This document shows, in pieces, positions 27,475-35,860 of a stretch of 64,000 nt of DNA. This DNA is from Pantoea sp. RIT-PI-b (lineage in GTDB: Bacteria; Pseudomonadota; Gammaproteobacteria; Enterobacterales; Enterobacteriaceae): assembly GCF_001187905.1 (NCBI RefSeq), contig NZ_LGIS01000020.1, positions 1-64,000 of the forward strand, in the 5' to 3' direction. The first letter of the stretch is position 1; every line of letters begins with the position of its first letter. The notes beneath the pieces were generated by a model. The model was not told where the DNA came from. It did no database searches and saw only the letters and a list, made by a program, of their open reading frames with translations. The translations under genes and the position numbers were made by a program.

Positions 27475-28653
27475 ATGCAAAATAAAAGCTCACTGCTTTT
27501 ACTCGCGCTGTCTGTCGCCGTTTTCGGCGTGATCACCACCGAAATCGCCATCATTGGCCTGTTACCGAAACTGGTCTCACAGCTGCACGTGACGCCCACG
27601 CAGGTCGGCTTCCTCGTCAGTATTTATGCCATCATCGTGGCCATCACCGGACCGTTTATTACCCTGATGCTGTCAGGTTTTAATAAGAAAACGGTGCTGC
27701 TAAGCATTCTGGTGGTGTTCATTATTTCCAACCTGATCTATGCCACCACCGACGTGTTTAATCTAATGCTGCTATTCCGTATTCTGCCGGCGCTGGCGCA
27801 TGCGGTTTTCTTCGCCGTTGCGCTGGTGGTGGCCGCCAGCTCGGTGCCGAAAGAAAAAGCCGCTGGCGCAGCCGCAAAAGTATTTGCCGGGGTGGCGATT
27901 GGTCTGGTGCTGGGCGTTCCGCTGAGTTCACTCATTGCAGATCATCTTTCGCTGGCGGCCGCGTTCTACTTCGGCGCCGCTGCCTGTGTAGTGGCTTTCG
28001 TTGGCGTCTTGCTTTTCATGCCTTCAATGCCGGCGAAACATAAGGTGTCTTATGCCAGCCAGGTTTCCGTGCTGCGCAATGGCAAGCTGTGGCTGACCAT
28101 CTCCACCGTTACGCTGGTGTTTGCCGCGATGTTCTCCGGCTTCAGCTACGTTGCTGATTATCTGGCGCGGGTGACGCATCTCAGCAATAACGCCATCAGC
28201 GCAATGCTTATCCTGTTTGGTCTGTGTGGTTTCACCGGTAACTTTGTCTTCAGCAGCTTGCTGCAGAAAAACGTGGTGAAAACCACCCATGTCTATCCGC
28301 TGCTTTACACGCTGGTTTTCCTGCTGGTGTGGTTGCTGGGCTTTTCGCCGCTGGCGATGTGTCTGCTGACCGTATTCTGGGGTGCATTTCACTCATCCGG
28401 GCTGGTGGTCAGCCAGACCTGGCTGATGCGTGAAGCCAGCGAGGCGCCAGAGTTTGCCAACAGCCTGTACATGTCATTTTCTAACCTGGGGATCACGCTT
28501 GGCTCGCTGACGGGCGGATGGTTTATTGCCCGCCTCGGTACCCATTCTGTGGTGCTCAGCAGCGTGATCTTTGCTCTGCTGGCGTTCGCCAGCATCGTCA
28601 TCAAGCACCGCGCTGATGTGAAAACGGCACCTGTTGCGCAAGAGCTGGCGTAA
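27475..28653 (+). CDS. MFS efflux transporter (DHA1, AraJ/YdhP-like)
   Basis: A 392-aa, about 12-TM major facilitator of the drug:H+ antiporter 1 type. It starts MQNKSSLLLLALSVAVFGVI with the ITTEIAIIGLLP pattern common to AraJ/SotB/YdhP proteins, and RILPALAHAVFFAVA forms the antiporter motif region. Substrates of such pumps include sugars, purines and drugs; the one here is not known. ATG 27475 was chosen because upstream residues are hydrophilic leader with no family match. It is divergent from the LysR gene, with a 12-bp palindrome AATAACGTTATT at 27301-27312 between them. Confidence 0.9.
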   Translation: MQNKSSLLLLALSVAVFGVITTEIAIIGLLPKLVSQLHVTPTQVGFLVSIYAIIVAITGPFITLMLSGFNKKTVLLSILVVFIISNLIYATTDVFNLMLLFRILPALAHAVFFAVALVVAASSVPKEKAAGAAAKVFAGVAIGLVLGVPLSSLIADHLSLAAAFYFGAAACVVAFVGVLLFMPSMPAKHKVSYASQVSVLRNGKLWLTISTVTLVFAAMFSGFSYVADYLARVTHLSNNAISAMLILFGLCGFTGNFVFSSLLQKNVVKTTHVYPLLYTLVFLLVWLLGFSPLAMCLLTVFWGAFHSSGLVVSQTWLMREASEAPEFANSLYMSFSNLGITLGSLTGGWFIARLGTHSVVLSSVIFALLAFASIVIKHRADVKTAPVAQELA

Positions 28654-28680
28654 GCATAGCCGCATTAATGTAGAACTTAT

Positions 28681-28711
28681 GGAACATCTGTTCGGAACAG
28701 ACAGGTGTTCC
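28681..28711. promoter_or_regulatory. Inverted repeat upstream of the ene-reductase gene
   Basis: Arms GGAACATCTGT (28681-28691) and ACAGGTGTTCC (28701-28711) match at 10 of 11 positions around a 9-base centre. There is no T run, so it looks more like an operator than a terminator. It lies 53 bp before the next ATG. It may bind the nearby LysR protein or an unlinked regulator. Confidence 0.45.
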
Positions 28712-28763
28712 CTAACCTGCTCACGGCACCCATCATGGAGGTGTCTACTGAAAGGAGCAAAAT

Positions 28764-29870
28764 ATGGACAAATTGTTTACCTCATACCCGCTCGGTGACA
28801 TCACGCTGAATAATCGGGTGGTGATGGCACCGATGACACGTTCACGGGCAAGGGCGGGGGATACCGCTGACGAGCTGACGGCGAAGTACTATCAGCAGCG
28901 GGCCTCGGCGGGCCTCATTATCACCGAAGGGGCGCAGATCTCCGTGCAGGGTCAGGGCTATCTCTTCACGCCGGGCATTTATAATGACGAACAGGTGAAG
29001 GGCTGGGAAAAAACCACCCGTGCCGTGCACGCGGCGGGCGGCAGGATTTACCTGCAGCTCTGGCACGTGGGGCGCATCTCTCATACCAGCCTGCAGCAGG
29101 ATGGCCAGCTCCCCGTCAGCGCTGTTGCCGTCAGGGCAGAAAATTCAACCTGCTATGCGCGCGATGAGCAGGGAAATGCCGGTCCGGTGCCAGTGTCTTC
29201 GCCGCGTGCGCTGACCCCGGCAGAAATCAGCGCTGTGGTTCAGGACTACGTCAACGCGGCAAAAAATGCCATCCGCGCGGGCTTTGACGGCGTTGAAATT
29301 CATGCCGCCAACGGCTATCTGCTGGAGCAGTTCATTAACGGCGGACTGAACACCCGAACCGATGAGTACGGCGGCCCGCAGCATGAAAACCGTCTGCGCT
29401 TCGTGCTTGAGGTAACCGACGCGGTATCGCAGGCCATTGGCGCAGATAAAACCGGCATCCGGCTGGCGCCTTTTGGTCGCCTGTTTGATATGCACGCCTT
29501 TCCGGGTGAAGAGGAGACCTGGCTGCTGCTGGCTAAAAAACTCAGCAGCCGTTCTCTGGCCTATGTGCACCTCAGCGATCAGCAGACGCTGGGTGAGCAG
29601 GCGATCCCCGCCGGTTTCATTGAGAAATTCCGCGCCGCTTATGACGGCACGCTGATCATCGCCGGCGGCTTTGATAAGGCGCTTGCCGAAAGCTACCTGC
29701 AGCAGGGCAAGGCCGATCTGATTGCATTCGGGCGGCCTTATATTGCCAACCCGGATCTGGTGGAAAGGATGGCGAACGGCTGGCCACTGAGTGAAGTCAA
29801 CCGGGCTACAATGTACGGTGGTTCGGAAGAGGGCTATACCGACTATCCTGCGTACCAGGAACTCGCCTGA
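28764..29870 (+). CDS. NemA-type Old Yellow Enzyme (ene-reductase)
   Basis: A 368-aa FMN-dependent NADPH reductase (E. coli NemA 365 aa) that reduces activated C=C bonds, N-ethylmaleimide and nitro esters: electrophile detoxification in the cytoplasm. Family marks are NRVVMAPMTRSRA at the N-terminus, LQLWHVGRISH, and EIHAANGYLLEQF with the substrate-binding His180 and Asn183. A strong AAAGGAGC lies before the ATG. Its stop abuts the stop of the convergent LysR gene (29870/29871). Confidence 0.93.
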   Translation: MDKLFTSYPLGDITLNNRVVMAPMTRSRARAGDTADELTAKYYQQRASAGLIITEGAQISVQGQGYLFTPGIYNDEQVKGWEKTTRAVHAAGGRIYLQLWHVGRISHTSLQQDGQLPVSAVAVRAENSTCYARDEQGNAGPVPVSSPRALTPAEISAVVQDYVNAAKNAIRAGFDGVEIHAANGYLLEQFINGGLNTRTDEYGGPQHENRLRFVLEVTDAVSQAIGADKTGIRLAPFGRLFDMHAFPGEEETWLLLAKKLSSRSLAYVHLSDQQTLGEQAIPAGFIEKFRAAYDGTLIIAGGFDKALAESYLQQGKADLIAFGRPYIANPDLVERMANGWPLSEVNRATMYGGSEEGYTDYPAYQELA

Positions 29871-30782
29871 TCAGTCGAGCGCGCCGTCTTCTGCCGCCTG
29901 AACCAGCGTGTCCACGACATAGCGGATTTTAGGCAGCAGTTGACGGCTTTTTGGCCAGAGCGCGCTGATGGGCATCTCTCCACCGGAGTGGCCCGGCAGA
30001 ACTTCCTGCAGTTCGCCGCTTGCCAGATAGTCACCGACCAGCCATATCGGCAGCTGCGACAGACCACATCCCGCCAGGGTGGCGGTCAGCATCGCATCCC
30101 CGTCGGCAAATTCATGGGTGGCAGGCGGTATGAACCGTGTTATCTCTCCCTCCACGTCCTTCAGCAGCCAGGAAATGGGCTGATTGCGGCGAAACCCGAC
30201 CACGCACTGGTGTTCGCTTAACGCGTCCGCCGTGACCGGCGTGCCATGATAAAGCAGGTAGTCGGGTGAGGCGCAGATCACCAGTTTCTGGGTGGTCAGC
30301 CTGCGGGCGACCAGACCGCTGCTGTCGGCCAGCTCACCAATGCGGATAACCAGATCAATGCCTTCCTCGATAAGATCGACAAACCGCTCGCTGAAGGTCA
30401 CCGTCAGGGCGAGCTCAGGATAGTTGCGCGTAATCTGCAGCAGGACGGGCAATATACGCTGCCGCCCGAAGGCGGCGGGTAAATCCACGCGGAGTCTGCC
30501 GGCGGGCTGGCAGATATGAGACGTCAGCTCGGCCTCCGCCTGCTCCAGAATATCAATGGCGTTCTGGCAGCTGTTCAGAAATCGCTCGCCGTCCGGCGTC
30601 AGGCTGAGGCGGCGCGTGGAGCGCTGAAAAAGCTTAAGGCCGAGGCGATCCTCAAGCCGGCTGACGCTTTTGCCTACCGCAGATTTGGTCAGCCCCAGAC
30701 GCTCAGCGGCAGCGGTAAAGCTGCCCAGCTGCGCCGTGGTGACAAATGCGGTGATCCCGCCCAGATGATCGGTTTTTCTCAT
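29871..30782 (-). CDS. LysR-family transcriptional regulator
   Basis: A 303-aa LTTR with N-terminal HTH (GSFTAAAERLGLTKSAVGKS, about residues 20-40) and a substrate domain. It is convergent with the ene-reductase gene and divergent from the luciferase-like gene, with a 199-bp shared promoter region. The ribosome site is weak, and the start MRKTDHLGGITAFV agrees with related regulators. The likely target is the divergent flavoenzyme gene. Confidence 0.92.
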   Translation of the reverse strand: MRKTDHLGGITAFVTTAQLGSFTAAAERLGLTKSAVGKSVSRLEDRLGLKLFQRSTRRLSLTPDGERFLNSCQNAIDILEQAEAELTSHICQPAGRLRVDLPAAFGRQRILPVLLQITRNYPELALTVTFSERFVDLIEEGIDLVIRIGELADSSGLVARRLTTQKLVICASPDYLLYHGTPVTADALSEHQCVVGFRRNQPISWLLKDVEGEITRFIPPATHEFADGDAMLTATLAGCGLSQLPIWLVGDYLASGELQEVLPGHSGGEMPISALWPKSRQLLPKIRYVVDTLVQAAEDGALD

Positions 30783-30981
30783 GGTTTATCTTCGTGTCTC
30801 TGACAGGTTTGCCTGGTTTACCGACGCTACCATACACCGAATGTCGTCGGTTAATTATAGAATCTATGTCTACACAGATCCGATTGAAAGCGGATTTATC
30901 ATCATGGGGAAAACAATCATAGTGATTTCCGAACTTACTGTTTCGCCACGTAACCACTGAAACGAGGCTAAGGAAATCTTC

Positions 30982-31980
30982 ATGAAAGACGCGAACATCC
31001 CTCTGTCACTGCTGGATCTGGCTCCGATTACCGAAGGCCACAGCCTGGCTGACGCTATCCACAACAGCGTGCGTCTGGCCAGAGCGGCTGAAGACGCCGG
31101 TTATCATCGCTTCTGGATGGCCGAACATCACAATATGGTGGATATCGCCAGCGCCGCCACAACGGTGATCCTGAGCCACATTGGTGCCCGCACCGATAAA
31201 ATCCGCATCGGCTCGGGCGGCATAATGCTGCCGAATCACGCGCCGCTCGTCGTCGCTGAGCAGTTTGGTACGCTTGAAACCCTTTATCCGGGCCGCGTGG
31301 ATCTGGGGCTGGGACGCGCGCCCGGTACCGATCAGGAAACGCTGCAGGCGCTGCGGCGTGAGAGTCGGGCAAGAGGTCTGGACTTCCCCGACATGCTGGA
31401 AGAGTTGCAGCATTTTCTCGCCGAGCCGCGTCCCGGCCAGCGCGTGACGGCGGTACCGGGCGCCGGACTGCGTATTCCGCTCTGGCTGCTGGGTTCCAGT
31501 ACTTTCAGCGCTCAGCTGGCGGCACAGAAAGGTCTGCCGCTGGTTTTCGCCTCTCACTTTGCGCCCGATGCCATGCTGGCGGCCATTGATACCTATCGGG
31601 CCGGTTTTAAGCCGTCAGAAACCCTCAATGCGCCTTACGTCATGGTGTGCGTAAACGTTGTGGCGGCGGAAACGCAGAAAGAGGCAGACCGGCTGGCCAC
31701 CACCGAGTTGCAGAAGTTCGTCAACCTGGGACGCGGCGTAGATATGAAGCTGCCCAAACCCGTTGATGACATGAATGCGCTTTGGCACCCGACTGAGGCG
31801 CAGCGGGTGCTGACTCAGTTACGCGAATCGATATGGGGCACGCCTGACGCGGTGCGTGCCGGACTTGAGGATCTGGTGCGCCGCACCGGCGCGGACGAAA
31901 TCATGGTGAACTCCTGGATCCACGACGCCGATGCGCGTATCCGTTCGCATCAACTGATCGCGGGCTGCTGGAATAGCTGA
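30982..31980 (+). CDS. Luciferase-like flavin monooxygenase (YhbW-like)
   Basis: A 332-aa LLM-superfamily TIM-barrel protein of the YhbW/MsnO8 group. It begins [14 protein letters not shown] and contains [24 protein letters not shown] and [14 protein letters not shown], all typical of this subgroup. It presumably uses reduced FMN or F420-like flavin; the substrate is unknown. Good ribosome site (AAGGAAA). It sits with other redox enzymes, and a small EthD-family gene follows after 105 bp. Confidence 0.9.
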   Translation: MKDANIPLSLLDLAPITEGHSLADAIHNSVRLARAAEDAGYHRFWMAEHHNMVDIASAATTVILSHIGARTDKIRIGSGGIMLPNHAPLVVAEQFGTLETLYPGRVDLGLGRAPGTDQETLQALRRESRARGLDFPDMLEELQHFLAEPRPGQRVTAVPGAGLRIPLWLLGSSTFSAQLAAQKGLPLVFASHFAPDAMLAAIDTYRAGFKPSETLNAPYVMVCVNVVAAETQKEADRLATTELQKFVNLGRGVDMKLPKPVDDMNALWHPTEAQRVLTQLRESIWGTPDAVRAGLEDLVRRTGADEIMVNSWIHDADARIRSHQLIAGCWNS

Positions 31981-32085
31981 GGAGGGGGAGCTGTGCCTGC
32001 GTCAGCCTCACAGCAGCGTTAGCTGAGCGGTAAGTCAGTAATTTAATTCAGTCGCTATCAAACATTAATCTCTCAGGAGAGCGTT

Positions 32086-32412
32086 ATGACACCCACTAAA
32101 GGTTTTAAGCACGTCGGCTTTATCACCCGTAAAAAAGGACAAAGCTTTGAAGAGTTCGTAAAGCACTGGGATGAGGTTCATACAGAAATTGCCCTGCGGC
32201 TGCCGGGGCTACGCGGCTATGTTCTGAATCCTGTGGATCGCGAAAAATATCCTGACTCACCCGTCGATGGATTTTCAGAGTTATGGTTTGACTCGCTTGA
32301 AGACGCAATCGCTGCGTTCAGCTCCCCGACAGGTATCGAAGCCTATGAGGACGTGCCCAATTTCGCCGACCACGTCGCCGTTACTTACATTACTGAAATC
32401 AGAAAGCGTTAA
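32086..32412 (+). CDS. EthD-domain protein
   Basis: A 108-aa small protein with the ferredoxin-like EthD fold: FITRKKGQSFEEFVKHWDEVH, the His-bearing dimeric alpha-beta barrel motif, and a C-terminal DHVAVTYITEIRK. EthD-like proteins assist degradation of ethers or carbonyl compounds, often next to oxygenases; a role alongside the upstream flavoenzyme is inference. GGAGAG precedes the ATG. Confidence 0.82.
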   Translation: MTPTKGFKHVGFITRKKGQSFEEFVKHWDEVHTEIALRLPGLRGYVLNPVDREKYPDSPVDGFSELWFDSLEDAIAAFSSPTGIEAYEDVPNFADHVAVTYITEIRKR

Positions 32413-32619
32413 TGTTTATCGTACTGCTGATAATGGACAGGGAAGGGTGAGGCGCAACGCTTACTTTTGCTTAAAAGCAGTAAGGAGAGGGTCGTCCCTG
32501 ACAGGTTCTCCGGCCGGTATACGTTCGCACGTTACCGATGAGGTCATTCGCTTCGTCGTTTTCCGGCCGGAGCCGGACTACTTCCTATGGCATCAGTTCG
32601 TTAACGGTTAGTTCAGCGC

Positions 32620-32868
32620 TCAGTTCAGGCCCGCAAGGGTCTGCAGATACGGCACCTGCTTTTCGGCGACCTCGGGTGAATCAAAACTCATCAGCCAGTC
32701 TCTGGCTTTATAGATCTGCTGCAACCGTAAGGTGCTGTTCTCCGATTTCGCCATGCGACCAAGCTGCGCGAAAAGTGATGCAATGCTGATCTCTTTCTCG
32801 CACAGCGCCAGGCTCAGTGCCGCTTCGCCAATAATGGCGTGACCTTTCTCGTGGTTTTGAAATAACAC
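32620..32868 (-). CDS. YmgB/AriR-like small regulatory protein
   Basis: An 82-aa cytoplasmic protein starting at GTG 32868 with a perfect GGAGGA six bases upstream; a longer frame from 32907 runs through that site and is rejected. The core IIGEAALSLALCEKEISIASL followed by AQLGRMAKSEN resembles the helical YmgB/AriR/YcgZ connector family, which affects biofilm formation, acid resistance and Rcs/OmpF output in E. coli. The match is by eye and weak. It lies next to a SoxS-sized AraC gene on the same strand. Confidence 0.55.
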   Translation of the reverse strand: MLFQNHEKGHAIIGEAALSLALCEKEISIASLFAQLGRMAKSENSTLRLQQIYKARDWLMSFDSPEVAEKQVPYLQTLAGLN

Positions 32869-32975
32869 AGAAATTCCTCCATTAGTACGAATGAATAATA
32901 ACCTCACCCGTGACTGTAGACGTTAGCGGGGGAATCGCACGGCGCTTAATCCTAAAAGCTCAGGATTTACCGTAA

Positions 32976-33314
32976 TTAATCAGCACTATTATGTATGCGG
33001 CGAAATTCAGTTGGCGTGAGAATGAATCGTTGCGTAAACGCCCTGCTGAAAGATTCGGGTGAATTAAAACCATTGCGCTGCGCCACGGTGCTGAGACTGT
33101 CTGCGGTTTGCAGGAGTTCTGCATACGCTTTTTCCAGACGCTGATTGCGGATATACGCAATCAGCGTTGTCCCTTTAACACGCCGAAACATTCTCTGCAG
33201 ATGCCATTTTGTATAGCCCGATCGAAGGGCGATCTTGTCAATGGTGAGAGGTTCACTGAGACGGAGATTGATCCAATCCGTCAGCCCTTCAATAATTTTC
33301 TGTGAATCAACCAC
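32976..33314 (-). CDS. AraC/XylS-family single-domain regulator (SoxS/MarA-like)
   Basis: A 112-aa protein consisting only of the double-HTH DNA-binding domain: first helix-turn-helix at IDKIALRSGYTKWHLQRMFR, second at STVAQRNGFNSPESFSRAF, with FILTPTEFRR at the end. The size and lack of an effector domain place it with SoxS/MarA/RamA, which are controlled by their own abundance. These act on stress and efflux genes, and the preceding redox cluster is a plausible but untested target set. Confidence 0.88.
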   Translation of the reverse strand: MVDSQKIIEGLTDWINLRLSEPLTIDKIALRSGYTKWHLQRMFRRVKGTTLIAYIRNQRLEKAYAELLQTADSLSTVAQRNGFNSPESFSRAFTQRFILTPTEFRRIHNSAD

Positions 33315-33473
33315 GGGATGTTCTCGCTTCTCAAATAAATTCCATCAATCTGCACTGAGATTAACTGGCTGATAAATATTTAGATTAAATGCGGATGAGC
33401 CCTCATTCCTCAGAGGCGACCGGCTGTGTAAGGGATATGCAAAAGTGTGATCTACCTAAATGTAACCTATAAA

Positions 33474-33516
33474 GTAATCGATTACATTCGTGCTTTACCT
33501 AAATGTAATCGATTAC
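33474..33516. promoter_or_regulatory. Twin LacI-type operators before the sugar operon
   Basis: The perfect 12-bp palindrome GTAATCGATTAC occurs at 33474-33485 and 33505-33516, 31 bp apart (three helical turns), ending 21 bp before the transporter start. The second copy is flanked by ACCTAAAT and CTTTT. Identical pairs stand at 38964-39003. A LacI-family gene sits inside the same cluster and is the obvious binder. Confidence 0.8.
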
Positions 33517-33537
33517 TTTTCTCTGGGAAGGTTCACC

Positions 33538-34773
33538 ATGTCGACATCACAAAGTACCGACGTTGTTATCACTCAGCACCGGCTTTTGGTTCCCCGGCTC
33601 TCTCTCATGATGTTTATGCAGTTCTTCATCTGGGGCAGTTGGTCAGTCACGCTCGGACTGGTGATGACGCAACACAACATGTCGCTGCTGATCGGCGATG
33701 CGTTTTCGGCCGGTCCGATCGCCTCCATCCTCTCACCGTTTGTACTGGGAATGCTGGTAGACAGGTTCTTCCCGTCGCAAAAAGTGATGGCGGTGATGAA
33801 CCTGGCGGGGGCGGTGATCCTGTGGTTTGTGCCCTCTGCGCTGGCGGCTGAAAACGGTACGCTGCTTATCGCGCTGCTGTTTGGCTACACGCTGTGTTTT
33901 ATGCCGACCTTAGCGCTGGCCAATAACATCGCCTTCCACAGCCTGAGCAACAGCGATAAAAGTTTTCCAGTGGTCAGGGTATTCGGCACCATCGGCTGGA
34001 TTGTGGCCGGCATCTTTATTGGTTTCACCGGCATTTCTGCCAGCACCTCGGTCTTTATCGTTGCGGCCATCTGCTCTGTGGCGCTGGCGATTTACAGCCT
34101 GACGCTGCCACATACGCCGGCACCGGCGAAAGGTATGCCACTGAAAGTGCGCGATCTGTTCTGCGCAGATGCCTTCGCACTGCTAAAAATCCGCCACTTT
34201 TTTGTCTTCGCACTCTGCGCCACGCTGATCTCTATTCCGCTCGGCACTTATTACGCCTATACCGCGTCATGGCTGGCCGATGCCGGTGTAAGCAACGTCA
34301 GCACCGCCATGTCGTTTGGTCAGATGTCTGAAATCTTCTTCATGCTGGTGATCCCGCTGCTGTTCCGCCGTCTGGGCGTGAAATACATGCTGCTGGTCGG
34401 CATGCTGGCCTGGTTTGTGCGTTACGCGCTGTTCGCCATGGGCATGGGCGACGAGGGCCGTGCGCTGATCTATCTCGGTATTCTGCTGCACGGCATCTGC
34501 TACGACTTCTTCTTCGTGGTGGGCTTCATCTACACCGACCGCATCGCGGGCGAAAAGGTGAAGGGGCAGGCGCAGAGCATGGTGGTGATGTTCACCTACG
34601 GCATCGGCATGCTGCTGGGCTCGCAGATTTCCGGCGCGCTGTATAACCGCCTGATCGCCGGCCAGGCCAGCGCAGAAAACTGGGCAACTTTCTGGTGGAT
34701 CCCCGCCGTTGCGGCGGCGGCGATCGCCATTCTTTTCCTCTTCACCTTTAAATATCGGGATGAAGCGGCTTGA
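33538..34773 (+). CDS. MFS transporter, nucleoside:H+ symporter-like
   Basis: A 411-aa, 12-TM permease. PRLSLMMFMQFFIWGSWSVTLG near the N-terminus and GICYDFFFVVGFIYTDR near TM10 are typical of the NHS family (NupG/XapB and relatives). Many members linked to sugar isomerase/dehydrogenase operons carry sugar derivatives instead of nucleosides. ATG 33538 (MSTSQSTDVV) was chosen; the frame extends to 33490 across the operators. It is the first gene of a three-gene operon. Confidence 0.88.
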   Translation: MSTSQSTDVVITQHRLLVPRLSLMMFMQFFIWGSWSVTLGLVMTQHNMSLLIGDAFSAGPIASILSPFVLGMLVDRFFPSQKVMAVMNLAGAVILWFVPSALAAENGTLLIALLFGYTLCFMPTLALANNIAFHSLSNSDKSFPVVRVFGTIGWIVAGIFIGFTGISASTSVFIVAAICSVALAIYSLTLPHTPAPAKGMPLKVRDLFCADAFALLKIRHFFVFALCATLISIPLGTYYAYTASWLADAGVSNVSTAMSFGQMSEIFFMLVIPLLFRRLGVKYMLLVGMLAWFVRYALFAMGMGDEGRALIYLGILLHGICYDFFFVVGFIYTDRIAGEKVKGQAQSMVVMFTYGIGMLLGSQISGALYNRLIAGQASAENWATFWWIPAVAAAAIAILFLFTFKYRDEAA

Positions 34774-34789
34774 TTAACTGGAGGTGTAC

Positions 34790-35860
34790 GTGAAAACGTT
34801 AAAAGGACCGGGTATTTTTCTGTCGCAGTTTATCGGACAACAGGCACCGTTTAATTCGCTGGAAGGTCTGGCGCAATGGGCGTCGGCACTGGGTTACAAG
34901 GCTTTGCAGATCCCCTGCAATCATCCGGCGATTTTTGACCTGGATCGGGCGGCAACCAGCCAGACCTATTGCGATGACGTCAGCGGATTGCTGGCAACCT
35001 ACGATCTTCAGGTGAGTGAGTTATCAACCCATCTTGAAGGGCAGCTGATTGCCGTGCATCCGGCGCATGACGTGGCCTTCGATGGCTTCGCGCCGGCGCA
35101 GGTGCGCGGCAATAACGCCAGGCGCACGGCATGGGCGATTGAGACGGTGAAAAAGGCGGCGGCGGCATCGGCGAAGCTGGGGCTGCGCGCGCACGCGACC
35201 TTTTCGGGTTCGCTTGCCTGGCCCTATCTCTATCCGTGGCCGCCACACAATCCGGCGCTGCTGGAAGAGGCGTTCGCCGAGCTGGCGCGCCGCTGGCTGC
35301 CGGTGCTGGATGAGTTTGATCGTCATGGCGTTGACGTCTGTTATGAACTCCATCCGGGCGAAGATCTGCACGATGGCGTGACCTTTGAACGTTTTCTTGC
35401 TGGCGTGAATCATCATCCACGCTGCAACATTCTGTTCGATCCCAGCCATCTGCTGCTGCAGCACATTGATTATCTGCAGTTTATTGATATCTACCATCAG
35501 CGCATCAAAGCATTCCACGTAAAAGACGCCGAGTACCTGACTAACGGGCGCAGCGGCGTGTACGGCGGCTATCAGCGCTGGATCGATCGCGCCGGCCGCT
35601 TCCGTTCCCTGGGCGATGGCCAGGTCGATTTCAAAGGGATCTTCAGCAAGCTGGCGCAGTACGACTACGATGGCTGGGCGGTGCTGGAGTGGGAGTGCTG
35701 CTTAAAAGAGAGCGAAACCGGCGCGCGTGAAGGCGCCGAATTTATTCAGCGTCACATTATACCGGTGGCCGATCGCGCCTTTGATGATTTTGCCGCGCAG
35801 GGCGACCAGCAGGCGAGCGTGCGGGCACAGCTGGGTCTGGAACAGGGGAGTGTTAAATGA
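34790..35860 (+). CDS. Sugar phosphate isomerase/epimerase family protein (cytoplasmic)
   Basis: A 356-aa AP-endonuclease-2/xylose-isomerase-like TIM barrel. It begins MKTLKGPGIFLSQFIG and carries metal-ligand-type residues in CYELHPGEDLHDG, FDPSHLLLQHIDY, KAFHVKDAEY and VLEWECC. GTG 34790 was chosen because GGAGG lies just upstream; a GTG two codons earlier is possible. Homologues are paired with Gfo/Idh/MocA dehydrogenases in oxidised-sugar (inositol, keto-glycoside) catabolism. Its stop overlaps the ATG of the dehydrogenase, implying translational coupling. Confidence 0.88.
   Translation: MKTLKGPGIFLSQFIGQQAPFNSLEGLAQWASALGYKALQIPCNHPAIFDLDRAATSQTYCDDVSGLLATYDLQVSELSTHLEGQLIAVHPAHDVAFDGFAPAQVRGNNARRTAWAIETVKKAAAASAKLGLRAHATFSGSLAWPYLYPWPPHNPALLEEAFAELARRWLPVLDEFDRHGVDVCYELHPGEDLHDGVTFERFLAGVNHHPRCNILFDPSHLLLQHIDYLQFIDIYHQRIKAFHVKDAEYLTNGRSGVYGGYQRWIDRAGRFRSLGDGQVDFKGIFSKLAQYDYDGWAVLEWECCLKESETGAREGAEFIQRHIIPVADRAFDDFAAQGDQQASVRAQLGLEQGSVK

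Noticed and set aside
32267..32611. 114-codon plus-strand frame overlapping and following the EthD gene
   Set aside because: Starts inside the EthD gene in another frame. The tail (VIRFVVFRPEPDYF) looks slightly gene-like but has no start, so at most a remnant.
33447..33851. 134-codon plus-strand frame across the sugar-operon promoter
   Set aside because: Overlaps the operators and the start of the transporter gene in another frame.
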